Part shown: in pieces, positions 19,181-27,730 of the stretch
Position numbering within the stretch: the first letter of the stretch is position 1
How the letters are laid out: every line of letters begins with the position of its first letter
Assembly (NCBI GenBank): GCA_016649905.1
Contig: JAENWU010000009.1
Span: forward strand, 1 to 42,593
Length of the DNA: 42,593 bases
Direction of reading: 5' to 3'
Origin: Thermoleophilia bacterium
Lineage (GTDB): Bacteria > Actinomycetota > Thermoleophilia > Solirubrobacterales > 70-9
The notes under the pieces: generated by a model
The model's input: the letters and a program-made list of their open reading frames with translations, nothing else
Databases searched by the model: none
What the model was told of the DNA's origin: nothing
Made by a program: the position numbers and the translations under genes

Positions 19181-19209
19181 TTGCTCCGAGCCGCCGGCAG
19201 GCGTAGCAT
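19181..19209 (+). promoter_or_regulatory. Candidate sigma70-like promoter for hpf
   Basis: TTGCTC -17 bp- TAGCAT ~29 nt upstream of the hpf ATG, with AAGGAGG ribosome-binding site between. Confidence 0.35.
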
Positions 19210-19237
19210 CGAAGCAAGAACCCACAAGGAGGCACTC

Positions 19238-19591
19238 ATGCGGATAGAGATTCGGGGCCGGAACGTCGAAATGACGGAAGACCTGCGTGAGATGGTTAGA
19301 AAGAGATTCCAGCGCCTTGGCCGGCAAGTTTCCGAGCTGGCCACGCTCGAGGTTGTGCTGTCGGAAGAGCGGAACCCCGCGATTGCCGACAGCCAAATCG
19401 CCGAGGCGACGTTCTACCTCAAGGGCGTCACGCTGCACGCCCGTGAGTGCTCGCCGGAGATGACCCACACGGTGCACGAGTTGGCAGAGGACGTGCGCCG
19501 CCAGGTCAAGAAACACCGCGAGCTCCGCCGCAAGCGCCGCCAGACGAGGAAACTGGTCGGGCGCATGCGGGGGAGGCCGGCTACTACCTAG
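19238..19591 (+). CDS. hpf: Ribosome hibernation-promoting factor / RaiA (short form)
   Basis: MRIEIRGRNVEMTEDLREMVRKRFQRLGRQVSELATLEVVLSEERNPAIADSQIAEATFYLKGVTLHARECSPEMTHTVHELAEDVRRQVKKHR; AAGGAGG ribosome-binding site; divergent from secA. Confidence 0.9.
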   Translation: MRIEIRGRNVEMTEDLREMVRKRFQRLGRQVSELATLEVVLSEERNPAIADSQIAEATFYLKGVTLHARECSPEMTHTVHELAEDVRRQVKKHRELRRKRRQTRKLVGRMRGRPATT

Positions 19592-19643
19592 CTCTCGGTC
19601 GACCTCGGGCCGGATCGCCTCTAGCGGACGAAAAAAGCAGCCC

Positions 19644-19891
19644 AGCTCGGTGGCGGTCGTAATTGCCTCCGTTATGCGGAGAGAAATACGACCTCCGAGC
19701 TGAAGGCTGTTCCAGCTACGGAACTTCGGGGCGGCCTGATGGGAGGGGGCGGGGTGCCCGTCGTACGAGCGGCGTTAGAAATTCGCCCCGCCGCTCCCCA
19801 CTCGGACGGCTGGCAAAGTCCGGGGCGAATTTCCCAGCGAAGGTAGACGGGCACCCCGCCCCCTCACGCCAACCCCCCGAAGCAAGCCGTC
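19644..19891. repeat. Composite hairpin element, copy A (39-nt-core hairpin plus long nested inverted repeat)
   Basis: Hairpin AGCTCGG..GGTCGTAATT..CTCCG..CGGAG..TACGACC..CCGAGCT (19644-19701), then an inverted repeat with 18-bp perfect arms GGGGGCGGGGTGCCCGTC (19745-19762) / GACGGGCACCCCGCCCCC (19846-19863) and inner AAATTCGCCCC/GGGGCGAATTT. Confidence 0.85.
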
Positions 19892-19893
19892 CC

Positions 19894-20568
19894 TCAAAGC
19901 CGTCTGGCGAAGGTCACGGCGACGATCCGGATAGCGCCCGCTGCCCTGAGCGCCTGTGCGCAGGCGCTCAGGGTCGCGCCGGTGGTGAGCACGTCGTCGA
20001 CGAGGAGGACGCTGCGAGGGACTGCGCAACGGGTCTGGATGCGGGGCGGATGGGCGATCCGCTCGGCGCGACGGCGACCGACCTGCCTGCCGCCGCCGCG
20101 CCGCGCCAGGCAGGGCTCGAGCGGCGCCTGCAGGCGTTCGGCGAGGGCCGCGGCGATCTCACCGGTGGGGTCGAAGCCACGGCGGCGCAGCCGCAGCGCC
20201 GCCGGCGGCACCGGCACGATCGTCCCGCTCAGCATGTGAGCGGGCGCGAGCCAGTGGATCCGGTCCGCGATCAGGCCCGCGACCGGCAGCAGGCGACGGA
20301 ACTTCAGCGATGCGACGAGATCGCGGGCGACGCCCTCGTGGGCGGCCGAGGACCAGGCGCGGTCGAGCCCCGGCGGGCCCTTGCCCAGGAGCGGCTCGGC
20401 CGCAGCAAGCCGCCGGGCGCAGCGGCTGCAGATCACCGCCTCGGGGCGGCAGGAACGCCCGCAAGCCGCACAGAGTGGCGGCGCGAATCCGGCGGCGACG
20501 GCGTCGAGAAACTCCATGCCCCGATCCTGCGTGGCGCCGACGCACGCGTTGCGCGCGGATCGGGACAT
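19894..20568 (-). CDS. comFC: ComF family phosphoribosyltransferase-like protein
   Basis: N-terminal zinc-finger Cys (CAACGRSCRPEAVICSRCARRL), PRPP motif VLLVDDVLTTGATLSACAQAL. Confidence 0.9.
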   Translation of the reverse strand: MSRSARNACVGATQDRGMEFLDAVAAGFAPPLCAACGRSCRPEAVICSRCARRLAAAEPLLGKGPPGLDRAWSSAAHEGVARDLVASLKFRRLLPVAGLIADRIHWLAPAHMLSGTIVPVPPAALRLRRRGFDPTGEIAAALAERLQAPLEPCLARRGGGRQVGRRRAERIAHPPRIQTRCAVPRSVLLVDDVLTTGATLSACAQALRAAGAIRIVAVTFARRL

Positions 20569-20599
20569 ATCGGCGCGGACTTCGTCGCGGAAGGCGCGC

Positions 20600-21604
20600 T
20601 CAGGCGCGGTGGGCGACGATCGCGTCGACCAGCACCGTTCCGGCGGCGATCTCAGCCCCCGGCAGGACGATGACCTCGCGCAGGCGGCTCCCGTCCCCCA
20701 CCCGGACTCCGTCGCCGATCACCGCGGGGCCGTCGATGCGAACGTCGTCGCCGATCTCGCACCCGGGGCCGAGCAGGACGGGGCCGACCAGCTCGCCCTC
20801 ATCGCCGGCCGGGGTGCCGCTGCGGTAGCCGTCGCGGAGCTCGCCGGCGAGCTCGACCTCGACCGCCCCGCTGAGCGCGTCGCGGGTGCTGTCGCGCAGC
20901 TCCTCGAGGTTGCCGATGTCGTTCCAGTAGGCGGCGACCTCGTGCGAGTAGAAGGGCACGTCGCCCTCCAGCAGGCCGGGGAAGACGTCCATCGCCCAGT
21001 CGGCGAAGCCGTCGGGATCGCCCGGCCCCGCCGCCTTGCTGGTACCGGGCGCGGGGAAGAAGTCGAAGATCTCCTTGCGAAACATGTAGATGCCGCAGTT
21101 GGCGAGGTCGGAGAGCGCTTCGGCCGGGTCCGGCTTCTCCTGGAAACCCTGGATGCGGCCGTCGCTGCCGGTGATCGCGACGCCGAACTGGCTGGTGTCG
21201 GCGACCCGCTTGGTCGCCAGGGTCGCGATCCCGTGGTGGGATTCGTGGAACTCCCGCATCGCCGCCAGGTCGATGTCGGTGAGCGCGTCACCGGAGATGA
21301 CGAGGAACGAATCGCCGAGGAACTCAGCCGCGTTGCGGACCCCGCCCGAGGTCCCAAGCAGTTGCTCCTCGTAGCTGTAGGTCAGCTCGACGCCACAGCC
21401 GGAACCGTCGCCGAAGTAATCCCTGATCAGGTCCGGGAACCAGTGCAGGTTGGCGATCGTCTCGGTGAACCCGTGCCGGGCCAGCAGCCGCAGGATGTGC
21501 TCCATCACCGGCCGGTTGGCGACCGGGACCATCGGCTTCGGCATCGCGTAGGTGAGAGGGCGCAGGCGCGTTCCCAGGCCGGCGGCGAGAACCATCGCCC
21601 TCAC
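20600..21604 (-). CDS. Sugar-1-phosphate nucleotidyltransferase (mannose-1-P guanylyltransferase-like) with beta-helix C-terminus
   Basis: MVLAAGLGTRLRPLTYAMPKPMVPVANRPVMEHIL, VISGDALTDIDL, hexapeptide repeats at the C-terminus; GTG start 21604 overlaps the upstream gene stop. Confidence 0.9.
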   Translation of the reverse strand: MRAMVLAAGLGTRLRPLTYAMPKPMVPVANRPVMEHILRLLARHGFTETIANLHWFPDLIRDYFGDGSGCGVELTYSYEEQLLGTSGGVRNAAEFLGDSFLVISGDALTDIDLAAMREFHESHHGIATLATKRVADTSQFGVAITGSDGRIQGFQEKPDPAEALSDLANCGIYMFRKEIFDFFPAPGTSKAAGPGDPDGFADWAMDVFPGLLEGDVPFYSHEVAAYWNDIGNLEELRDSTRDALSGAVEVELAGELRDGYRSGTPAGDEGELVGPVLLGPGCEIGDDVRIDGPAVIGDGVRVGDGSRLREVIVLPGAEIAAGTVLVDAIVAHRA

Positions 21605-22581
21605 CGGTTCATCGCCTCCTTGAAGTCTTCGATCGCCGCCACCGGCAGCGGGTCGACGCCGCGCCGCTGGGCGAGCTCGAGCGAGACGAGGTCGCCGAGC
21701 ATCGTCGCCCAGAGCAGTCGGGCCGTGCGCGTCTCGCCCGCGGTCTCGATCCGCACCGCGGTGGCGCCGGCGGCGCTGACCGCCTCGGCGGTGAGCTCGA
21801 AGCGGCGGGCGACGCGGGGGTGTTGATCGCGGTCCTCGAGGAAGACGGCCGCCAGACCCAAGCTGGCGCCGGCGGCGGCGCTCCAGCCGCAGAGCTCGTT
21901 GTGGTCGGCCTCGGGCAACTCGGCGAAGAAGGCCGGGAGCTTGGCGTTCTCGTTCGCCTGCGTCTTCCAGCGCCGCGCAACCGGAGCGGTCAGGTCGGCT
22001 CCGTAGATCACCGGCGCCGCGCCCTCCAGCAGGGCGGCGACCTCGGCCGCCTGGAACTTCAGGGTCTCGACCTGCTCGGAGAGGAAGGCGGCGGCGGCGT
22101 CGATCTCGGTGTGGATGCGGGGGCTCGCGCCGGCCAGGGCGGCGACCTCGGCCGCGGCGGTGAACGTGTAGGCGACCGCGGCGCGGGGCTGGAAGATCCC
22201 CGGCAGGCCGACCACCGGCACGGCGTCCGCGCGCGCCTGCTCGACCAGCGGGCCGCCGGTGCTGACGACGACCCGGCGGGCGCCCAGCGCCGCGGCGGCC
22301 TCGAAGCAGGCAAGGGTCTCCTCGGTGGCGCCCGAGTAGCTGGAGCAGAGCACGGTCCACTCCGGCGTCGCCCAGCTCGGCAGCGCGTAACCGCGGATCG
22401 TCAGCAGCGGCTTGGTGAGGCGATCGCCGAGCGCGGCGGCGGCGAGGTCGGCACCGATCGCCGAGCCGCCCATCCCGCAGGCCATCACTCCGACCGAGTC
22501 GGCTGCCTCCAGGCGGGCCGATTCGACCCGCCAAAGGGCGTCGCGAAGCTGATCCGGGATGCCGAGGACGTCGTCGATCAT
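21601..22581 (-). CDS. SIS-domain phosphoglucose/phosphomannose isomerase-like protein
   Basis: VMACGMGGSAIGADLAAAALG, VLCSSYSGATEETLACFEAA, KTQANENAKLPAFFAELPEADHNELCGW. Confidence 0.87.
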   Translation of the reverse strand: MIDDVLGIPDQLRDALWRVESARLEAADSVGVMACGMGGSAIGADLAAAALGDRLTKPLLTIRGYALPSWATPEWTVLCSSYSGATEETLACFEAAAALGARRVVVSTGGPLVEQARADAVPVVGLPGIFQPRAAVAYTFTAAAEVAALAGASPRIHTEIDAAAAFLSEQVETLKFQAAEVAALLEGAAPVIYGADLTAPVARRWKTQANENAKLPAFFAELPEADHNELCGWSAAAGASLGLAAVFLEDRDQHPRVARRFELTAEAVSAAGATAVRIETAGETRTARLLWATMLGDLVSLELAQRRGVDPLPVAAIEDFKEAMNR

Positions 22582-22595
22582 CGCTCGATCATCTA

Positions 22596-23579
22596 CTACC
22601 CGGCTGAGACCCGCTCGTCGCGGCCGGCGACGGCGCCGGTGACGACGGCCCCGGGCGCAACACTGGCCCCGGGAGCGAGGATCGAGCCGCTGACGCTGGC
22701 ACCCGCACCGATCGTGCAGCCGTCGAGCAGGACCGATTCGCGGACCGTGGCCCCCGCCTCGACGCTGCTCCCGGGCGCGATCACCGCGCGCGGACCGACC
22801 GAGGCGGCGCTATCGATCTCGGCTCCGGCGCCGACGAAAAGGCCGGGCGCGGTCGGGCGGACGCGGGTCGCAACCCGGCCCTCGAGGATGTCCCAGCTCG
22901 CCTCGAGATAGCGCTCGGGCGTACCGATGTCCATCCAGTAGCCATCGAGGCGCAGGCCGTGGAGGCCGGCGCCGATGAGGCGTGGGAAGACCTCGCGCTC
23001 GATCGAGACCTCGCGACCGGGCGGGATCAGGTCCATCACCGAACGCTCAAGCACGTAGGCGCCGGCGTTGACCTCACCCGGCACCGCCTCACCGCTCTTT
23101 TCGAGGAGCTCGACCACGGCGCCGGCGCCGTCGCAGCTGACCAAGCCGTAGGCGGAGGAGTCCTCGACCGGGTAGAGGGCCAGGGTCGCGCGGCTCTCGC
23201 TGTCGGCGTGCGCGGTCAGCAGCGCGCTGAGGTCGAGGTCGGTGAGGACGTCGCCGTTGAGGGCCAGGAAGCGGTCCTCCAGGCGCTCGCCGAGCGAGTC
23301 GGCGGCGAAGCGAATCGCGCCACCGGTGCCGCGGCGGTCGGGCTCGGCTACATAGCTGAGGCGGACGCCGGCGTGCTCGCCGTCGCCGAGCGCCTCGCGC
23401 AGCACGTCGGGCAGGAAGCCGCAGGCAAACACAACCTCGGTCACACCATGAGCCGCCAACCACTCAACCATGTAGGCAAGGAAGGGCCGGTCGACCAGGG
23501 TCAGCGCCGGCTTCGGGACGTCGTTGGTCAGCGGTCGCAGCCGCGTCCCTTCACCGCCGACTAGAACAATGGCTTGCAT
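22596..23579 (-). CDS. Sugar nucleotidyltransferase with left-handed beta-helix C-terminus
   Basis: MQAIVLVGGEGTRLRPLTNDVPKPALTLVDRPFLAYMVEWL, LNGDVLTDLDL, GYWMDIGTPERYLEASWDIL; hexapeptide repeats. Confidence 0.92.
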   Translation of the reverse strand: MQAIVLVGGEGTRLRPLTNDVPKPALTLVDRPFLAYMVEWLAAHGVTEVVFACGFLPDVLREALGDGEHAGVRLSYVAEPDRRGTGGAIRFAADSLGERLEDRFLALNGDVLTDLDLSALLTAHADSESRATLALYPVEDSSAYGLVSCDGAGAVVELLEKSGEAVPGEVNAGAYVLERSVMDLIPPGREVSIEREVFPRLIGAGLHGLRLDGYWMDIGTPERYLEASWDILEGRVATRVRPTAPGLFVGAGAEIDSAASVGPRAVIAPGSSVEAGATVRESVLLDGCTIGAGASVSGSILAPGASVAPGAVVTGAVAGRDERVSAG

Positions 23580-23586
23580 GGGGTCT

Positions 23587-23689
23587 CCAGAGTGTGGATG
23601 GCCAAGTAGATCAAGGACGCAGGGAGCGTGGCGTGCTCTGCACGCGAGCGACTGAGGACGCGGATATACGCCGGTCATCCGCGCTCTGG
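23587..23689 (+). ncRNA. Candidate structured element, family C copy 1
   Basis: Outer 14-bp helix CCAGAGTGTGGATG / CATCCGCGCTCTGG (two G.U wobbles), conserved AGGACGCAGGGAGC ... GAGCGACTGAGGACGC, inner hairpin GCGTGC-TCT-GCACGC. Confidence 0.6.
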
Positions 23690-24963
23690 GTGCCGATGCC
23701 CTCGTACTCGAAGCCTGCTGCAACGAGTGCCTCGGAATCAAGGAAGTTGCGGCCGTCGACGACCAGCGGCCGCGCCATCCGCGCCGCCGCCTCGGCCCAG
23801 TCGAGCTCGGCGAACTCGCGCCACTCGGTGACGAGGACGGCGGCGTCGGCCCCATCCAGCGCCTCCAGCGCCGAGGCCGCCATCTCGACCGAGCCGAGCA
23901 GCTCGCTGGCCCGCTCGGCGGCGACCGGGTCGTAGGCGACGACCTCTGCTCCCTCGCCCTGCAGCCGTGCCGCCAGAACCAGGCTCGAGGCCTCGCGCAT
24001 GTCGTCGGTGTCGGGCTTGAAGGCGAGCCCGAGCAGCGCCACGCGCTTGCCGATCAGCGAGCCAAGGTGCTTCTCGAGCTTGCCGACGACCCGCCGCTTC
24101 TGCAGCTCGTTGACCTCGATCACCGCCGTCAGCAGCTGGAAGTGGTAGCCGGTGTTGCCGGCGAGCATCTTCAGCGCGCTGACGTCCTTGGGGAAGCAGG
24201 AGCCGCCGTAGCCGATCCCGGCGCGCAGGAAGGAGGAACCGATTCGCTGGTCGAGGCCCATCCCGGCGGCGACCTCGCTGACGTCGGCGCCGACCTCCTC
24301 GCAGACGTTGGCGATCTCGTTGATAAACGAGATCTTGGTCGCCAGGAAGGCGTTGGAGGCGAGCTTGATCATCTCGGCGCTGGCAACGTCGGTTCGCAGG
24401 ATCTCACCGCCGAGCGGCGCGTAGAGCTCGGCGACCGCGGCGGCGGCCGTCTCGTCGCCAGAGTCGGCGCCGATAACCACCCGGTCGGGATGCATGAAGT
24501 CGGCGACCGCCGTCCCCTCCTTGAGGAACTCGGGGCAGGAGACATAGGAGAGGCTGGGCTGGTCGCGGCGGATCGATCGCCCGGTCCCGGCGGGAACGGT
24601 GCTCTTCATGACCAGCACGTGGTCGCCGGCGGCGGGAAGGTCCTCGACGACAGCGCGGACCCGCGAGAGGTCGGCGTCGCCGGAGTAGGTCGGCGGCGTG
24701 TCGACGCAGACGAACAGCACTCGCGCCCGCTCCAGCAGCACCGGCATCTCGGTCGTGAAGGTGATCCGCTCGGCGTTGCGGCGCAACATCTCTTCGAGGC
24801 CGGGCTCGTGGATCGTCGTCTCGCCCCGCGAGAGCGCCTCGACCTTCTCGGCGACGATGTCACGGGCGACGACCTCGTGGCCGAGCTCGGCAAAGCAGAC
24901 CGCGGTCACAAGACCGACCCAGCCCACCCCGATCACGCCCACTGGCTCACGCTGCGCGCTCAT
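23611..24963 (-). CDS. ugd: UDP-glucose 6-dehydrogenase
   Basis: VGVIGVGWVGLVTAVCFAELGHEVVARDI, CPEFLKEGTAVADFMHPDRVVIG, LRAGIGYGGSCFPKDVSALKMLA, LGLAFKPDTDDMREASSL; last ~26 residues come from a repeat element. Confidence 0.95.
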   Translation of the reverse strand: MSAQREPVGVIGVGWVGLVTAVCFAELGHEVVARDIVAEKVEALSRGETTIHEPGLEEMLRRNAERITFTTEMPVLLERARVLFVCVDTPPTYSGDADLSRVRAVVEDLPAAGDHVLVMKSTVPAGTGRSIRRDQPSLSYVSCPEFLKEGTAVADFMHPDRVVIGADSGDETAAAAVAELYAPLGGEILRTDVASAEMIKLASNAFLATKISFINEIANVCEEVGADVSEVAAGMGLDQRIGSSFLRAGIGYGGSCFPKDVSALKMLAGNTGYHFQLLTAVIEVNELQKRRVVGKLEKHLGSLIGKRVALLGLAFKPDTDDMREASSLVLAARLQGEGAEVVAYDPVAAERASELLGSVEMAASALEALDGADAAVLVTEWREFAELDWAEAAARMARPLVVDGRNFLDSEALVAAGFEYEGIGTQSADDRRISASSVARVQSTPRSLRP

Positions 24964-26639
24964 CCTTTGTTTCTACCTTTCTTCGACTTCTGTTTCGCCA
25001 CGATCAGATCGGCGGACCGCGCCATCCCGACCATCTGGTCGTTGCTCAAGCTCTGTAAGAGGTCATTCGACACCCAGTAGCTGTTTTCGCCGCGATGCCA
25101 GGCGATCAATTTGATCCGGCCGCTGTCAGCGAAGATCTCGTACTCGCGCCCATTGATCGTCTTCGTTTCGCTCGGGTTGTCGAGGATCGGCGGGTCGGGC
25201 CAGCCGCGGATCCCCTGCATGCCGAAGTAGTGGGTGCCGTCCGACATTTCGGCGACGAGGACCATGCGGTAAGCCTCATGGCGGCTGCCGTCGTCCTCTT
25301 TGATCCCGTAGATGCGCGGATCGACGATCTTTTCGTAGGGGTTGCTTTCGACGTAATAGGCGCCGGAGGGGAGCCGGGTCGGGAAGAAGATCGGGAAGGT
25401 CCCGTGGACCCGGCGGGCGGCGATCTCCGCCTCCATTTCGCCGGCTTCGCGGGCGGCCACGAGTTCGTCTGAGCCCGGCGCCTTTGCCTTGGCGATCGGC
25501 TCTTTCTTCGGCTTCTTCTTGCCGCTCTTGCCCTTCTTCTTCTTGGCCTTCTTCTCCCCCGCTTCGTCCTGTTCGTTTTCTTCGGCGCCTTCCTGGTTGG
25601 CGGTGGCGCCGCCGCTGGCTTCGACCCCGAGGAACTGGTTGACGGCTTCGTTGATCGCTTCCGGCGTCGCGGTCACGTAGCTGGGACCGAGTTCGGCCGG
25701 GAAGTGGACCTCCTCGATCTCCGCGCCCCGAACCGCGACGAAGAGTTTGAGGATTTCCAGCATCGTCTCCTTGTCGCTGATGTCGGAGGTCGTGTATTCC
25801 GTGAAGATCTGGATCAGGTCCTGTTTGCCGCCGCCGAGGAAGACGTCTTCGACCAGGTCGTCGACGGAGATCCGCTGCCGGGCGTCGCTGATGAAGGCCT
25901 GCTGGCGTGAGGAGCGGACGATGTCGGTATCGGTGTGGCGGTAGCGCACGTACTCCAGCGCCGGCCCGCCGCAGAGCAGTTGGTAGCCGGGCTGGATGTT
26001 GATTTCGGCGTACTGTTCGGAGGCGGCGACGCCTTCGTTGGAGTGGTAGTAGCGGCGGTCGACGTCGGTGTAGACGCAGCCGATCGCGTAGACGGCGCGG
26101 ACGAAGCCGAGGAAGTCGACGTTGACGACGTGGTTGATCGGCAGCCCGGTCAGGTCCTTGACCACCCGCAGGGTCAGTTTCGGGCCACCGTAGGCGTAGG
26201 CCGCGTTGAACTTATCGGTGCCGACGTCGGGGATTTCGACCTTGAGATCGCGCGGGATCGACATCACCGCGATCTTCCCCTTGTCCGGATCGAGGCGGAG
26301 CAGGATCGTCGTGTCCGAGCGCCCCGGGTCTTCTTCGAATTCCGCCCCAGCGCGCTTGTCGGAGCCGAGGATGAGGATGTTCTGCGCCTCGCCGCCCTTG
26401 ACCTTGGAGAGGAAGCGATCGACTTTGCTGCCGAAGGCGTCGTTGTGCGAGAGGGCCTGGGCGACGCTGTCGATGTAGACGAGCACCCCGGTCGCGGTCG
26501 CCGCGGCGGAGACGAGAACGATGATCACCGAGGCCAGCGTGAACCGCCACCAGTAGCGCTTTGGCTTCGGCGGCTGCTCGGGATCTCCCGTCGGCGGTGG
26601 CTTCTTCGGGGCCCAGCCCGGCCCCAGCGGCTCACTCAT
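24960..26639 (-). CDS. LytR-CpsA-Psr (LCP) family protein with an unusual C-terminal region
   Basis: LCP motifs NILILGSDKRAG, RSDTTILLRLDPDKGKIAVMSIPRDLKVEIP, KFNAAYAYGGPKLTLRVVKDLTGLPINHVVNVDFLGFV, YVRYRHTDTDIVRSSRQQAFI; followed by a K/E-rich linker and a C-terminal domain. Confidence 0.92.
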   Translation of the reverse strand: MSEPLGPGWAPKKPPPTGDPEQPPKPKRYWWRFTLASVIIVLVSAAATATGVLVYIDSVAQALSHNDAFGSKVDRFLSKVKGGEAQNILILGSDKRAGAEFEEDPGRSDTTILLRLDPDKGKIAVMSIPRDLKVEIPDVGTDKFNAAYAYGGPKLTLRVVKDLTGLPINHVVNVDFLGFVRAVYAIGCVYTDVDRRYYHSNEGVAASEQYAEINIQPGYQLLCGGPALEYVRYRHTDTDIVRSSRQQAFISDARQRISVDDLVEDVFLGGGKQDLIQIFTEYTTSDISDKETMLEILKLFVAVRGAEIEEVHFPAELGPSYVTATPEAINEAVNQFLGVEASGGATANQEGAEENEQDEAGEKKAKKKKGKSGKKKPKKEPIAKAKAPGSDELVAAREAGEMEAEIAARRVHGTFPIFFPTRLPSGAYYVESNPYEKIVDPRIYGIKEDDGSRHEAYRMVLVAEMSDGTHYFGMQGIRGWPDPPILDNPSETKTINGREYEIFADSGRIKLIAWHRGENSYWVSNDLLQSLSNDQMVGMARSADLIVAKQKSKKGRNKG

Positions 26640-27726
26640 CGGCGAGCCGGTCCGGGATCGCCAGCAGGAACGATTCGAGCGCCTGCTGGTAGCTGGCCAG
26701 CGAGGAGACCGAGACCCACTCCTCGGGGCCGTGGTGACCGGCCCCGATCGGCCCGAACTCGACCGCCGGCACGCCCACCCGCAGGAAGGAGACCGCGTCG
26801 GAGGCGCCGTCGCGACCGACGCTCATCGGCTCGCCGTGATGGTGCTCGGCCGCTGAGGCGCGGAGGGCCCTGACGAACGGCGAATCGCGGTCGACGGTCG
26901 CCGGCGGCCGGGTCAGCAGCGAGGTCGGCTCGCAGCCGGGCAGCGCGCGCACTTCCTCGAGGATCGCGGCGGGGTCCTGTTCGGGCAGGTAGCGGATGTC
27001 GACGTCGATCACGCATCGGTCGGGCACCTTGTTCAGAGCATCGCCACCCCAGATCCGGCCCAGGTTTATCGAGGGGCGGTCGAACAACTCAGAACTGTGC
27101 CGGGCAAACGGTAGCGACTCGATACTGCGGAAAACGTCGATCGCGTTGAGAACGGCGTTGTCGCCGAGCCAGGGCGTCGCTCCGTGGGCCGCCGTCCCCC
27201 CCACCTCCAGGCGTAGCGCCAGCACCCCCTTGGCCTCGATTCCGATGTGAAGATCGGTCGGCTCGCCGGTGATCGCGAAGTCGCCGACGAAGCCGCTGTC
27301 GACGAGGTGATCGGTGCCGCGCTCGGACTCCTCCTCGGACTCCTCGTCGCCGACGAGGCCGAGTCGGACCCGGACCCGATCCTGGTCGCGCATCGAGGCG
27401 GCGACGATCATCATCGCCGCGACCGCTCCCTTCATGTCGTAGGCACCACGGCCATAGAGCCGGTCGCCCTCGATCCGCGGGTCGAACTGCCCGGCGCGGC
27501 CGGGAACGACGTCGATGTGCCCGTGCAGAACCACCGTCGGCGCCCCATCGGACGGGCCGACCTCGGCCATCACCACCGGCAACCCCCGCACCTCGTCAGC
27601 GGCGACCTCAATCCCCTGCGCCTCCAGCCAGCCCTGCACGAATCGGGCAGCCTCCGAGATCGCATCGGGCTCCGCGGTCTCATAGGAGATCAGGCGCTGC
27701 GCAAGCGCTACGAGCTCCCCGCTCAT
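26632..27726 (-). CDS. M20 family metallopeptidase (DapE/ArgE-like)
   Basis: VVLHGHIDVVPG, LYGRGAYDMKGAVAAMMIVA, GDEESEEESERGTDHLV, GAGHHGPEEWVSVSSL. Confidence 0.92.
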   Translation of the reverse strand: MSGELVALAQRLISYETAEPDAISEAARFVQGWLEAQGIEVAADEVRGLPVVMAEVGPSDGAPTVVLHGHIDVVPGRAGQFDPRIEGDRLYGRGAYDMKGAVAAMMIVAASMRDQDRVRVRLGLVGDEESEEESERGTDHLVDSGFVGDFAITGEPTDLHIGIEAKGVLALRLEVGGTAAHGATPWLGDNAVLNAIDVFRSIESLPFARHSSELFDRPSINLGRIWGGDALNKVPDRCVIDVDIRYLPEQDPAAILEEVRALPGCEPTSLLTRPPATVDRDSPFVRALRASAAEHHHGEPMSVGRDGASDAVSFLRVGVPAVEFGPIGAGHHGPEEWVSVSSLASYQQALESFLLAIPDRLADE

Positions 27727-27730
27727 CTAC

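Noticed and set aside
20600-22534. 644-aa - strand ORF read as one protein
   Set aside because: The N-terminal half is an out-of-frame Arg/Gly/Pro-rich shadow of the SIS isomerase gene; the real nucleotidyltransferase starts at GTG 21604.
25489-25570. Poly-pyrimidine run (cttcttcttcttgg...) as a possible simple repeat or regulatory tract
   Set aside because: It is the antisense of the Lys-rich linker of the LCP protein (AAG-rich codons), explained by coding.
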